From Porticoccaceae bacterium (GTDB taxonomy: Bacteria > Pseudomonadota > Gammaproteobacteria > Pseudomonadales > Porticoccaceae), in contig JALNZZ010000127.1 in assembly GCA_023229065.1 (NCBI GenBank), positions 1 through 6,098 of the forward strand: 6,098 bases of DNA. Direction: 5' to 3'. The notes beneath the pieces are model-generated. The model ran no database searches. It was given only the letters and a program-made list of their open reading frames with translations, and was not told where the DNA came from. Positions 1-5,358 of the stretch are shown here, piece by piece. Numbering within the stretch: the stretch's first letter is position 1; each line of letters begins with the position of its first letter. The translations under genes and the position numbers were made by a program.

Positions 1-125
1 CGATCTTTGGCGGAACAGCGGGGAGCGGTGGCCCTAAATCGATACCGGTGTTGGCGCCGTGGATGATGCCGGTGCTGGCGTTGCTGATGATGCTGGCAGG
101 TATGCGGGCTCGCAGGCAGCGTTAA
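1..125 (+). CDS. C-terminal end of an exported protein with an IPTL-CTERM-like sorting tail (partial)
   Basis: Only the last 40 codons and the TAA stop (123-125) are present; the reading frame has its first whole codon at position 3 and is open to the left edge. A small-residue linker (GGTAGSGGPKS) is followed by SIPVLAPW, then a hydrophobic stretch rich in Leu, Met and Ala (about 13 residues), then a basic end, RARRQR. Short motif, transmembrane helix and Arg cluster at the extreme C terminus is the architecture of PEP-CTERM-like sorting signals; IP.L..W matches the IPTL-CTERM class, which is thought to be processed by an exosortase (XrtH type) and carried by exported, often repetitive surface proteins. 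What is seen is the tail only; the function of the main protein is unknown. The W is followed by MM rather than the usual G, so this is a divergent member. An ordinary C-terminal membrane anchor is the alternative. Confidence 0.7.
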   Translation, partial: IFGGTAGSGGPKSIPVLAPWMMPVLALLMMLAGMRARRQR

Positions 126-126
126 G

Positions 127-157
127 CTAGGGCCTGTTAACACTACTTGAATAGTCG
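127..157 (+). repeat. Left terminal inverted repeat of the MITE
   Basis: This arm is exactly complementary to 368-398 over 31 bp, and pairing resumes for two more bases after a mismatch at 158. It contains the 8-bp palindrome TGTTAACA. Confidence 0.9.
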
Positions 158-159
158 GC

Positions 160-258
160 GTTGTGCCTGAAAAAGCGCCAATCAAGGCGCGACGAGCGTA
201 GTTTGGTCATTCCAAATGAGTGAGGAGCAACGCAGAGTGGCGCTTTTTCAGGCGCAAC
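160..258 (+). repeat. First internal hairpin of the MITE
   Basis: The arms 160-180 and 238-258 pair at 20 of 21 positions around a 57-nt loop. The core of the stem is CCTGAAAAAGCGCCA with its complement. The loop contains a smaller hairpin, TTTGG (202-206) with CCAAA (212-216). Confidence 0.85.
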
Positions 259-266
259 CCGCAGGG

Positions 267-364
267 CTGGGGCCATTTTCCCGCCCAGCTTCGTTGTCAG
301 TCGTTCATATAAGCCCACTATATGTCTCTCCTTCCGCCTCGCTGGGCGAAAAAATGGCCTCCAG
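267..364 (+). repeat. Second internal hairpin of the MITE
   Basis: The arms 267-289 and 341-364 pair around a 51-nt loop, with two C/A mismatches (280-281 against 349-350) and a one-base bulge near 360. The loop carries the short inverted pair CATATA (306-311) and TATATG (319-324 region). Confidence 0.75.
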
Positions 365-367
365 CGA

Positions 368-398
368 CGACTATTCAAGTAGTGTTAACAGGCCCTAG
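368..398 (-). repeat. Right terminal inverted repeat of the MITE
   Basis: This is the exact inverted copy of 127-157 and ends in CTAG at 395-398, which marks the right boundary of the element. Confidence 0.9.
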
Positions 399-421
399 AT
401 AGCCGCAAAATCCACTTATTG

Positions 422-453
422 AAGGGGGTGCAGTAATGCACCCCCTTGCGTTT
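422..453 (+). terminator. Rho-independent-type terminator of the upstream gene
   Basis: A perfect 11-bp stem, AAGGGGGTGCA (422-432) with TGCACCCCCTT (437-447), closes a GTAA tetraloop. The stem is GC-rich and the following tract (GCGTTTG) has only a short T run, so termination strength is uncertain. It is the first terminator after the stop codon at 123-125 and most simply served that gene before the MITE inserted between them. It also insulates hom from upstream transcription. The reverse strand has AATAAGTGG after the stem, less like a terminator. Confidence 0.75.
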
Positions 454-500
454 GTGCGCACGGCAGACTGTGTACTGCCCTGCGAGTGGTGCTGCCTGCC

Positions 501-527
501 TTGCCACCGCTGGCGGTGGGGGATAAT
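501..527 (+). promoter_or_regulatory. Candidate sigma70 promoter for hom
   Basis: TTGCCA (501-506, five of six to the -35 consensus) and GATAAT (522-527, five of six to the -10 consensus) are separated by 15 bp, shorter than the ideal 17. Transcription would start near 534-536 and give a leader of about 55 nt. It is the best match between the terminator at 447 and the start of hom; another TTGACA at 527-532 has no -10 box at proper distance. Confidence 0.35.
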
Positions 528-566
528 TGACAGCAAGAGGTCCCCCTATTAAGGTTGCCCTCTTTT
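504..566 (+). other. Structured leader region upstream of hom
   Basis: Three inverted repeats overlap here. CCACCG (504-509) pairs with CGGTGG (514-519); the G run 518-522 can pair with the C run 542-546; AAGAGG (535-540) pairs with CCTCTT (559-564) and is followed by TTTT (563-566). The second and third cannot easily form at once, which is the geometry expected of alternative RNA structures, but the stems are only 5-6 bp. No Thr-rich leader peptide of the enteric thr operon type was found, so attenuation is speculative. Confidence 0.25.
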
Positions 567-590
567 CGATCCAACCTCGGGTGACCCCCT

Positions 591-1898
591 TTGAAAACTG
601 TGAATATCGGTATCTGCGGTCTCGGCACTGTGGGTAGTGGAACCTTTAATGTGCTGACCCGCAACACGGCGCTGATCGATGCCCGTGCAGGCGCCAATAT
701 CCGCATCGCACAGGTGGCGGCGCGGCGTATCAACCCTGCCTGCGATACTGCCGAGGTGCCGATGACCACTGATATCTTTGCAGTGGTCAACAACCCGGAT
801 GTCGATGTGGTTGTGGAGCTGATTGGCGGTACCACTGTGGCCCGTGATCTGGTGTTGGAGGCCATCCGCAACGGCAAGCATGTTGTCACGGCCAATAAAG
901 CCCTGATTGCCCTGCACGGCAACGAGATTTTCGAAGCGGCACGGCAGAAGTCAGTGATGGTGGCGTTCGAGGCTGCGGTAGCGGGCGGCATCCCGATCAT
1001 CAAAACCCTGCGCGAGGGGCTTGGCGCCAACCGTATCGAATGGCTGGCGGGCATCATCAACGGGACCAGCAACTTTATTCTGACTGCTATGGAAGAGCAG
1101 GGCAGCGCCTTTGCAGATGCACTGTCGGAAGCTCAAGCGCTCGGCTATGCCGAGGCGGACCCTACTTTCGATATAGAAGGCATCGACGCCGCCCATAAGC
1201 TGGTTATCCTTGCCTCCCTGGCTTTTGGTATTCCTCTTCAGTTTGACAAGGTCTATACCCAGGGTATCACCAATCTCGATCTGCAGGATCTGGCCTATGC
1301 CCGCGAGCTGGGCTACCGCATCAAACACCTGGGCATTGCCCGCGAGACAGAAAAAGGCGTAGAGGTGCGGGTGCATCCCACCCTGATTCCCGACAATTCC
1401 CTGATCGCCGAAGTCGATGGTGTCATGAACGCGGTTATGGTGAAGGGCGATGCCGTGGGGCCGACCCTGTTCTACGGTGCCGGCGCTGGCGCCGAGCCGA
1501 CCGCATCGGCGGTGGTAGCCGATATCATCGATGTGGCGCGGGCCCTCAACTCAGCGCCAGAAACGCGGGTGCCTTATCTGGCGTTCAGCAATGCCAGCTT
1601 TAACGGTACTCCCATCATTGCTATCGAAGAGGTGGAGACCGCCTACTACCTGCGCATGAGCGCTCTCGATCGCCCTGGTGTGCTGTCGAAGCTCGCCAGC
1701 ATTATGAGCGACAGGGGGATCAGTATTGAGGCTATCATCCAGAAGCGGCCGCTGCCCGGTGAAGACCATGTGCGTCTGATTATGCTCACCAACACGGCTT
1801 TGGAGCGCGACCTGGTGGCCGCGGTGGAAGCCATCGAGGCCCTGGATGCCATCGCCGGGCCAGTGGTGCGTATTCGGGTGGAAGCGCTCGATAAGTAA
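591..1898 (+). CDS. hom: Homoserine dehydrogenase (monofunctional, with C-terminal ACT domain)
   Basis: This enzyme reduces L-aspartate 4-semialdehyde to L-homoserine with NAD(P)H in the cytoplasm, at the branch toward threonine and methionine. The protein is 435 residues, the usual length of stand-alone enzymes. The N-terminal Rossmann fold shows GLGTVG (10-15). TANKAL (100-105) and FEAAVAGGIP (126-135) follow, then GIINGTSNF (154-162). The family signature from A181 to K203 is complete in its key residues: E188, D190, D194, G197, D199 and K203; only the usual Pro at 189 is Ala. Residues about 353-430 form an ACT domain, the probable site of threonine feedback inhibition. The chosen start is TTG at 591, preceded by GGGTGA (579-584) six bases upstream; GTG at 600 is an alternative that would remove three residues. 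There is no fused aspartokinase, unlike enteric ThrA. thrC follows downstream in the same direction. Confidence 0.97.
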   Translation: MKTVNIGICGLGTVGSGTFNVLTRNTALIDARAGANIRIAQVAARRINPACDTAEVPMTTDIFAVVNNPDVDVVVELIGGTTVARDLVLEAIRNGKHVVTANKALIALHGNEIFEAARQKSVMVAFEAAVAGGIPIIKTLREGLGANRIEWLAGIINGTSNFILTAMEEQGSAFADALSEAQALGYAEADPTFDIEGIDAAHKLVILASLAFGIPLQFDKVYTQGITNLDLQDLAYARELGYRIKHLGIARETEKGVEVRVHPTLIPDNSLIAEVDGVMNAVMVKGDAVGPTLFYGAGAGAEPTASAVVADIIDVARALNSAPETRVPYLAFSNASFNGTPIIAIEEVETAYYLRMSALDRPGVLSKLASIMSDRGISIEAIIQKRPLPGEDHVRLIMLTNTALERDLVAAVEAIEALDAIAGPVVRIRVEALDK

Positions 1899-2069
1899 GC
1901 TTGCGGCGAGACTTTTGCACCGGGGTATAAGATCCCTCCCGTTGGTCGGGATGACATGGCCGGTCGGGATGGCACAGGTGCCGAAGTCGGAGGGTATCGG
2001 AAGTGACCCTGGTGTTGCCGCCGGTACCTTTGTGAAATGTGATATCAAATCCACAGATGGTAAACAGTC
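1899..2069 (+). repeat. hom-thrC spacer with REP-like short palindrome and tandem motif
   Basis: This 171-bp gap contains no convincing gene. TCCCG (1937-1941) and CGGGA (1947-1951) form a small hairpin inside a GATCCCTC...GGGATGAC pattern that resembles dispersed intergenic palindromes of many proteobacteria. The 13-mer GGTCGGGATGACA (1944-1956) recurs with one change at 1962-1974, an 18-bp period. CCCTCC (1934-1939) can also pair with GGAGGG (1989-1994). There is no T-run terminator, so readthrough from hom into thrC is likely. A weak promoter-like pair, TTGCCG (2015-2020) and TGTGAT (2038-2043) with 17-bp spacing, could add transcription of thrC. Confidence 0.45.
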
Positions 2070-3470
2070 ATGAAATACATCAGTACCCGAGGCGGCGTCG
2101 CCCCACAGTCTTTCGAACAGGTGGTTCTTGCCGGTCTTGCTGCCGATGGGGGGCTGTTCGTACCGGAATCGCTGCCGACCTACAGCGAGGCTGAAATTGC
2201 CAGCTGGGCGGGATTGCCCTACAACGAACTGGCTTTTCGGGTGATGGCACCCTTTGTGGCAGGTGCGGTGCCCGACGAGGAGCTGCGCCGTATCATCGAT
2301 GCCTCTTATGTCGCCTTCCGCCATCGTGCTGTAGCGCCACTGGTCCAGACGGGTCACAATGACTGGGTACTGGAACTGTTCCACGGCCCCACCCTGGCGT
2401 TCAAGGATTTTGCCCTGCAGTTTCTCGGCCACTTGCTTGACCACCTGTTGGAGAAGCGCGGGCAAAAAGCGGTAATCATGGGCGCTACCTCGGGTGATAC
2501 TGGCTCCGCTGCCATCGAAGGCTGTCGCCGCTGTAGCAATATCGATATTTTTATCTTGCATCCCCATAACCGGGTTTCCGAGGTGCAACGCCGCCAAATG
2601 ACCACGGTGGTGGGTAACAACATTCACAATATTGCCCTCAAGGGCAACTTTGACGATTGTCAAAACCTGGTAAAAGCCAGCTTTGGCAGCCAGGGCTTTC
2701 TGCCTGAAGATCGCAGCCTGGTGGCGGTAAACTCCATCAACTGGGCGCGGATCATGGCCCAGATTGTCTATTATTTCTGGGCGGCTCTGTCCTTGGGCGG
2801 GCCGCTACGCAAAGTGTCTTTTGCGGTGCCGACAGGTAATTTTGGCGATATATTTGCCGGTTACCTGGCCCACAAAATGGGGCTGCCGGTGGACCAACTG
2901 GTGATTGGCACCAATGCCAACGATATTCTCCATCGTTGCCTCAGCGCCAATGATCACAGCAGACATGAACTCATCCACAGCCTGTCGCCGTCGATGGATA
3001 TTATGGTGTCGAGCAACTTTGAGCGCTTGCTGTTCGACCTCTATGACCGCGATGGTGCGGCCATTGCCACGCTGATGGACGACTTTCGCGCCAGCGGCAA
3101 ACTGAGCCTTGCTGACAAGGCTCTGTCGAAGGCACGGGGCCTGTTTGCCAGTCATCGACTGGGGGATGAAGAGACTGTGGCGGTGATCCGCGAGGAGTAC
3201 ACAACCAGCGGTTACCTGCTTGATCCTCATACGGCCATTGGTGTAGCTGCAGGGCGTCGCTGTCGCCGCGATCCTGCCATCCCGATGATTGCTCTGGCGA
3301 CCGCGCACCCGGCGAAATTCCCGGAGGCGGTGCGCCAGGCCGGTTACCCACAAGACCCACCGCTGCCGCATCATATGGCTGATCTGTTCGAGCGCCGCGA
3401 GCGCTTTGAGGTACTCGACAACGACCTGGCAGTGGTGCAGGCCTTTATGGCCGCCAATCTGTCGGCCTGA
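2070..3470 (+). CDS. thrC: Threonine synthase (PLP-dependent)
   Basis: This enzyme converts O-phospho-L-homoserine to L-threonine and phosphate, the last step of threonine synthesis. The 466-residue protein belongs to the longer E. coli/yeast-type class: it opens with the typical MKYISTRG and the N-terminal domain (to about residue 80), followed by the fold-type II PLP core. HGPTLAFKDFA (105-115) holds the Schiff-base lysine K112. GATSGDTGSAA (138-148) and PTGNFGD (254-260) fit the cofactor phosphate and substrate sites, and ATAHPAKFPEAV (410-421) is a conserved C-terminal block. ATG at 2070 is the only start that keeps the conserved N terminus; its upstream region has only a weak Shine-Dalgarno. 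thrB, for homoserine kinase, is not adjacent, so the phosphorylation step must be encoded elsewhere. Codon use and GC resemble hom, with no sign of transfer. Confidence 0.97.
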   Translation: MKYISTRGGVAPQSFEQVVLAGLAADGGLFVPESLPTYSEAEIASWAGLPYNELAFRVMAPFVAGAVPDEELRRIIDASYVAFRHRAVAPLVQTGHNDWVLELFHGPTLAFKDFALQFLGHLLDHLLEKRGQKAVIMGATSGDTGSAAIEGCRRCSNIDIFILHPHNRVSEVQRRQMTTVVGNNIHNIALKGNFDDCQNLVKASFGSQGFLPEDRSLVAVNSINWARIMAQIVYYFWAALSLGGPLRKVSFAVPTGNFGDIFAGYLAHKMGLPVDQLVIGTNANDILHRCLSANDHSRHELIHSLSPSMDIMVSSNFERLLFDLYDRDGAAIATLMDDFRASGKLSLADKALSKARGLFASHRLGDEETVAVIREEYTTSGYLLDPHTAIGVAAGRRCRRDPAIPMIALATAHPAKFPEAVRQAGYPQDPPLPHHMADLFERRERFEVLDNDLAVVQAFMAANLSA

Positions 3471-3502
3471 TGGGCTGCCTGGCACCGGGCTGGGTGCTTG
3501 TC

Positions 3503-3519
3503 AGGAGGGAAGGCCGATG
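3503..3519 (+). promoter_or_regulatory. Strong ribosome binding site fixing the recJ start
   Basis: AGGAGG at 3503-3508 lies eight bases before the ATG at 3517-3519. The open frame extends upstream to an ATG at 3289, but that would overlap thrC by 180 bp and add 76 residues unlike RecJ, so 3517 is chosen. Confidence 0.9.
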
Positions 3520-5238
3520 ATCATCCGCCAGCGCGAGCCCCTCATTGACAGCGCTTGGCCCAGTAGTGACGACACCCCGGAGCTGCTACGTCGGATCTAT
3601 CTGGCAAGGGGAGTGAAAGGCCCCGAAGAGGTGGGACGCCAACTCGCAGAGCTGCCTTCACCTGCACAGCTGCGGGGCCTTGAAGCGGCCCTCGATATTC
3701 TCGAAGAGGCCCTGCGCCGACAACAGCGTGTGCTGTTTGTCGGCGACTTCGATGCCGATGGGGCTACCAGCACTGCGCTCGGCGTGCTGGCACTTGGGGC
3801 CATGGGCTTTACCCAGGTGGACTTCCTGGTACCCAACCGCTTCGAATACGGCTATGGCCTCACAACAGAGATTGTTGATCTCGCGCTAACGAAAAGCCCC
3901 GACCTTTTGATTACCGTCGACAACGGTATTTCCAGCATTGAGGGGGTGGCCGCTGCCCGTGCGGCCGGGCTGCAAGTGATTGTCACCGACCACCATCTGC
4001 CGGGCAGCCAGCTGCCTGCTGCCGATGCCATCGTCAATCCGAATCAGCCGGGCTGTTCTTTTCCCACCCGCAACCTGGCCGGGGTGGGGGTAATCTTTTT
4101 CCTGCTCGCCGCCTTTAGAGCGCGGTTGCGGCAACGGGGCTGGTTTGCCGAGCAGGGCATTGCCGAGCCCAATATGGCGACCTGGCTCGACCTGGTAGCT
4201 CTCGGCACGGTGGCCGATGTGGTGCCCCTCGACAGGGTCAACCGGGTACTGGTGCACCAGGGACTGCAGCGGATGCGCGCTGGTGTGTGTCGCCCCGGCA
4301 TTCTCGCTCTGCTGGAAGTCGCGGGCCGCGATCGGGAGCGGTTGGTAGCATCGGACCTTGGATTTGCGCTGGGGCCGCGTCTCAACGCCGCGGGCCGCCT
4401 CGACGATATGACCCATGGCATTCATTTGCTGTTGGAGCACAATCCCGCACACGCAAGGACCATGGCGGAGGAGCTGGATCAGCTCAATGTCGACCGGCGG
4501 GTGATCGAAACCGGGATGCAGCAGGAAGCCTTGAAGCTGGTCGAGGGGCTGCACCTCGATCACAACACCTTGCCCTGGGGGTTGTGTCTGTATGACCCCG
4601 GCTGGCATCAGGGCGTAGTTGGCTTGTTGGCGTCCCGCATCAAAGAGCGATTCCATCGGCCAGTGATTGCTTTTGGACAGGACGCTAACGGCGACCTCAA
4701 GGGGTCAGCACGCTCCATTGCCGGGTTTCATATTCGCGATGCGCTGGATGCTGTCGCAGCGCGCTATCCAGGTCTGGTGAACAAGTTCGGCGGCCACGCC
4801 ATGGCTGCAGGCCTGAGTCTGGCCAGTACCCATTTCCCTCGCTTTGCCGAGGCTTTTGACACCGAAGTGCGCCGCCAGCTCACCGAGGAGACTCTCGAAG
4901 AAGTGATTCTGATTGATGCTGTTCTCGAACCCACCGAGATTCACTTGGAGAGTGCCAGGTTGCTGCGAGAGGCGGGCCCCTGGGGACAACATTTTCCCGA
5001 GCCGCTGTTTCGCGGTGAATTTGTTGTGCTCGATCAGCGCATCGTGGGCGGCAAGCATCTCAAGTTTAATCTCGGCAGCGAGTGGGACCAAAGCTTTGCG
5101 GTGGAAGCCATTGCCTTTAATGTTCCTCCGGTGCTGCTCGCCGCAACCCCTGCCGCGGTGGATATTATCTATCGGCTTGATGTGAATGCGTGGCGGGGGA
5201 GGGAGTCGGTGCAGTTGGTTGTCGAGCGAATTTTGTGA
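3517..5238 (+). CDS. recJ: Single-stranded-DNA-specific exonuclease RecJ
   Basis: RecJ degrades single-stranded DNA 5' to 3', acting in RecF-pathway recombination, mismatch repair and base-excision repair. The 573-residue protein matches the usual length of about 565-580. The DHH domain carries the metal-binding motifs in order: DFDADG (77-82), D135 in ITVDNG, TDHH (157-160), and VADVVP (232-237) with D234. PRLNAAGR (287-294) follows. The DHHA1 domain shows VVGLLASRI (367-375), GSARS (396-400) and GGHAMAAG (425-432). The last 110 residues or so fit the OB-fold that binds single-stranded DNA. All catalytic residues appear intact. It begins 46 bp after thrC with no clear terminator between (only a weak GCACC/GGTGC hairpin at 3482-3497 without T run), so co-transcription with thrC is likely. 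Confidence 0.97.
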   Translation: MIIRQREPLIDSAWPSSDDTPELLRRIYLARGVKGPEEVGRQLAELPSPAQLRGLEAALDILEEALRRQQRVLFVGDFDADGATSTALGVLALGAMGFTQVDFLVPNRFEYGYGLTTEIVDLALTKSPDLLITVDNGISSIEGVAAARAAGLQVIVTDHHLPGSQLPAADAIVNPNQPGCSFPTRNLAGVGVIFFLLAAFRARLRQRGWFAEQGIAEPNMATWLDLVALGTVADVVPLDRVNRVLVHQGLQRMRAGVCRPGILALLEVAGRDRERLVASDLGFALGPRLNAAGRLDDMTHGIHLLLEHNPAHARTMAEELDQLNVDRRVIETGMQQEALKLVEGLHLDHNTLPWGLCLYDPGWHQGVVGLLASRIKERFHRPVIAFGQDANGDLKGSARSIAGFHIRDALDAVAARYPGLVNKFGGHAMAAGLSLASTHFPRFAEAFDTEVRRQLTEETLEEVILIDAVLEPTEIHLESARLLREAGPWGQHFPEPLFRGEFVVLDQRIVGGKHLKFNLGSEWDQSFAVEAIAFNVPPVLLAATPAAVDIIYRLDVNAWRGRESVQLVVERIL

Positions 5239-5288
5239 GGAGCCAGGCAGCTGAAAAGTGCGGAAGATAGCCGCAAGGTTTCTGCAAG

Positions 5289-5318
5289 GTTACACCGGCG
5301 GTGGATTTCCGCTAAAAT
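5289..5318 (+). promoter_or_regulatory. Candidate sigma70 promoter for prfB
   Basis: GTTACA (5289-5294) and TAAAAT (5313-5318, five of six to consensus) are separated by 18 bp. Transcription would begin near 5325, about 35 nt before the prfB start. A 6-bp inverted repeat, GGATTT (5303-5308) and AAATCC (5315-5320), overlaps the -10 box. The spacer 5239-5358 shows no terminator for recJ, so prfB may also receive readthrough. Confidence 0.5.
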
Positions 5319-5358
5319 CCCGGCCCTCAAACCCATCCCCAAGACAAGAGATTTTCCC

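Larger units (their letters stand above)
127..398. mobile_element. MITE-like non-autonomous element, 272 bp with 31-bp perfect terminal inverted repeats
   Basis: The two ends (127-157 and 368-398) are perfect inverted copies over 31 bp, starting CTAGGGCCTGTTAACACTAC. The interior has two further inverted repeats: 160-180 with 238-258 (20 of 21 matching) and 267-289 with 341-364 (two mismatches and a bulge). The whole can fold as a long stem carrying two hairpins, cloverleaf-like. No transposase fits inside; the short open frames are by-products of the repeats. The outermost CTAG is palindromic, so it could be a 4-bp target duplication (as with some IS5-family elements preferring YTAR), contain a TA duplication (IS630/Tc1 style), or be part of the repeat; the element proper is thus 264-272 bp. 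The parent transposon is not identified. It lies one base after the stop codon of the upstream gene and before the terminator at 422. Confidence 0.85.

Noticed and set aside
436..552. 38-codon Cys- and Trp-rich open frame (MHPLAFVRTADCV...) between the terminator and hom, a possible leader peptide
   Set aside because: Its ATG lies in the terminator stem, it has no ribosome binding site, and it has no run of Thr or Ile codons expected of a threonine attenuator.
2032..2052. CRP-like site TGTGAAATGTGATATCA upstream of thrC
   Set aside because: Only the left half matches TGTGA; the TCACA half-site is missing at the correct distance.
1846..2073. 75-aa + strand open frame overlapping the hom end and spacer
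   Set aside because: It overlaps hom in another frame, includes the REP-like repeat, and has no ribosome binding site or recognisable similarity.
1551..2663. Long 370-aa open frame on the minus strand across the end of hom and the start of thrC
   Set aside because: It is antisense to two clearly recognised genes, crosses their spacer and shows no recognisable domain; it is a codon-bias shadow.
3289..3516. N-terminal extension of recJ from an upstream ATG
   Set aside because: It overlaps thrC in another frame, has no RecJ-like sequence, and a strong AGGAGG precedes the ATG at 3517.
3886..4656. 256-aa minus-strand open frame within recJ
   Set aside because: It is wholly antisense to conserved DHH-domain sequence, and no family is recognised.
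397..5276. A 12-bp match, AGATAGCCGCAA, at 397-408 and 5265-5276, considered as a repeat or attachment site
   Set aside because: It is short, with no extension or flanking structure; the first copy spans the MITE boundary, and chance is the simplest explanation.
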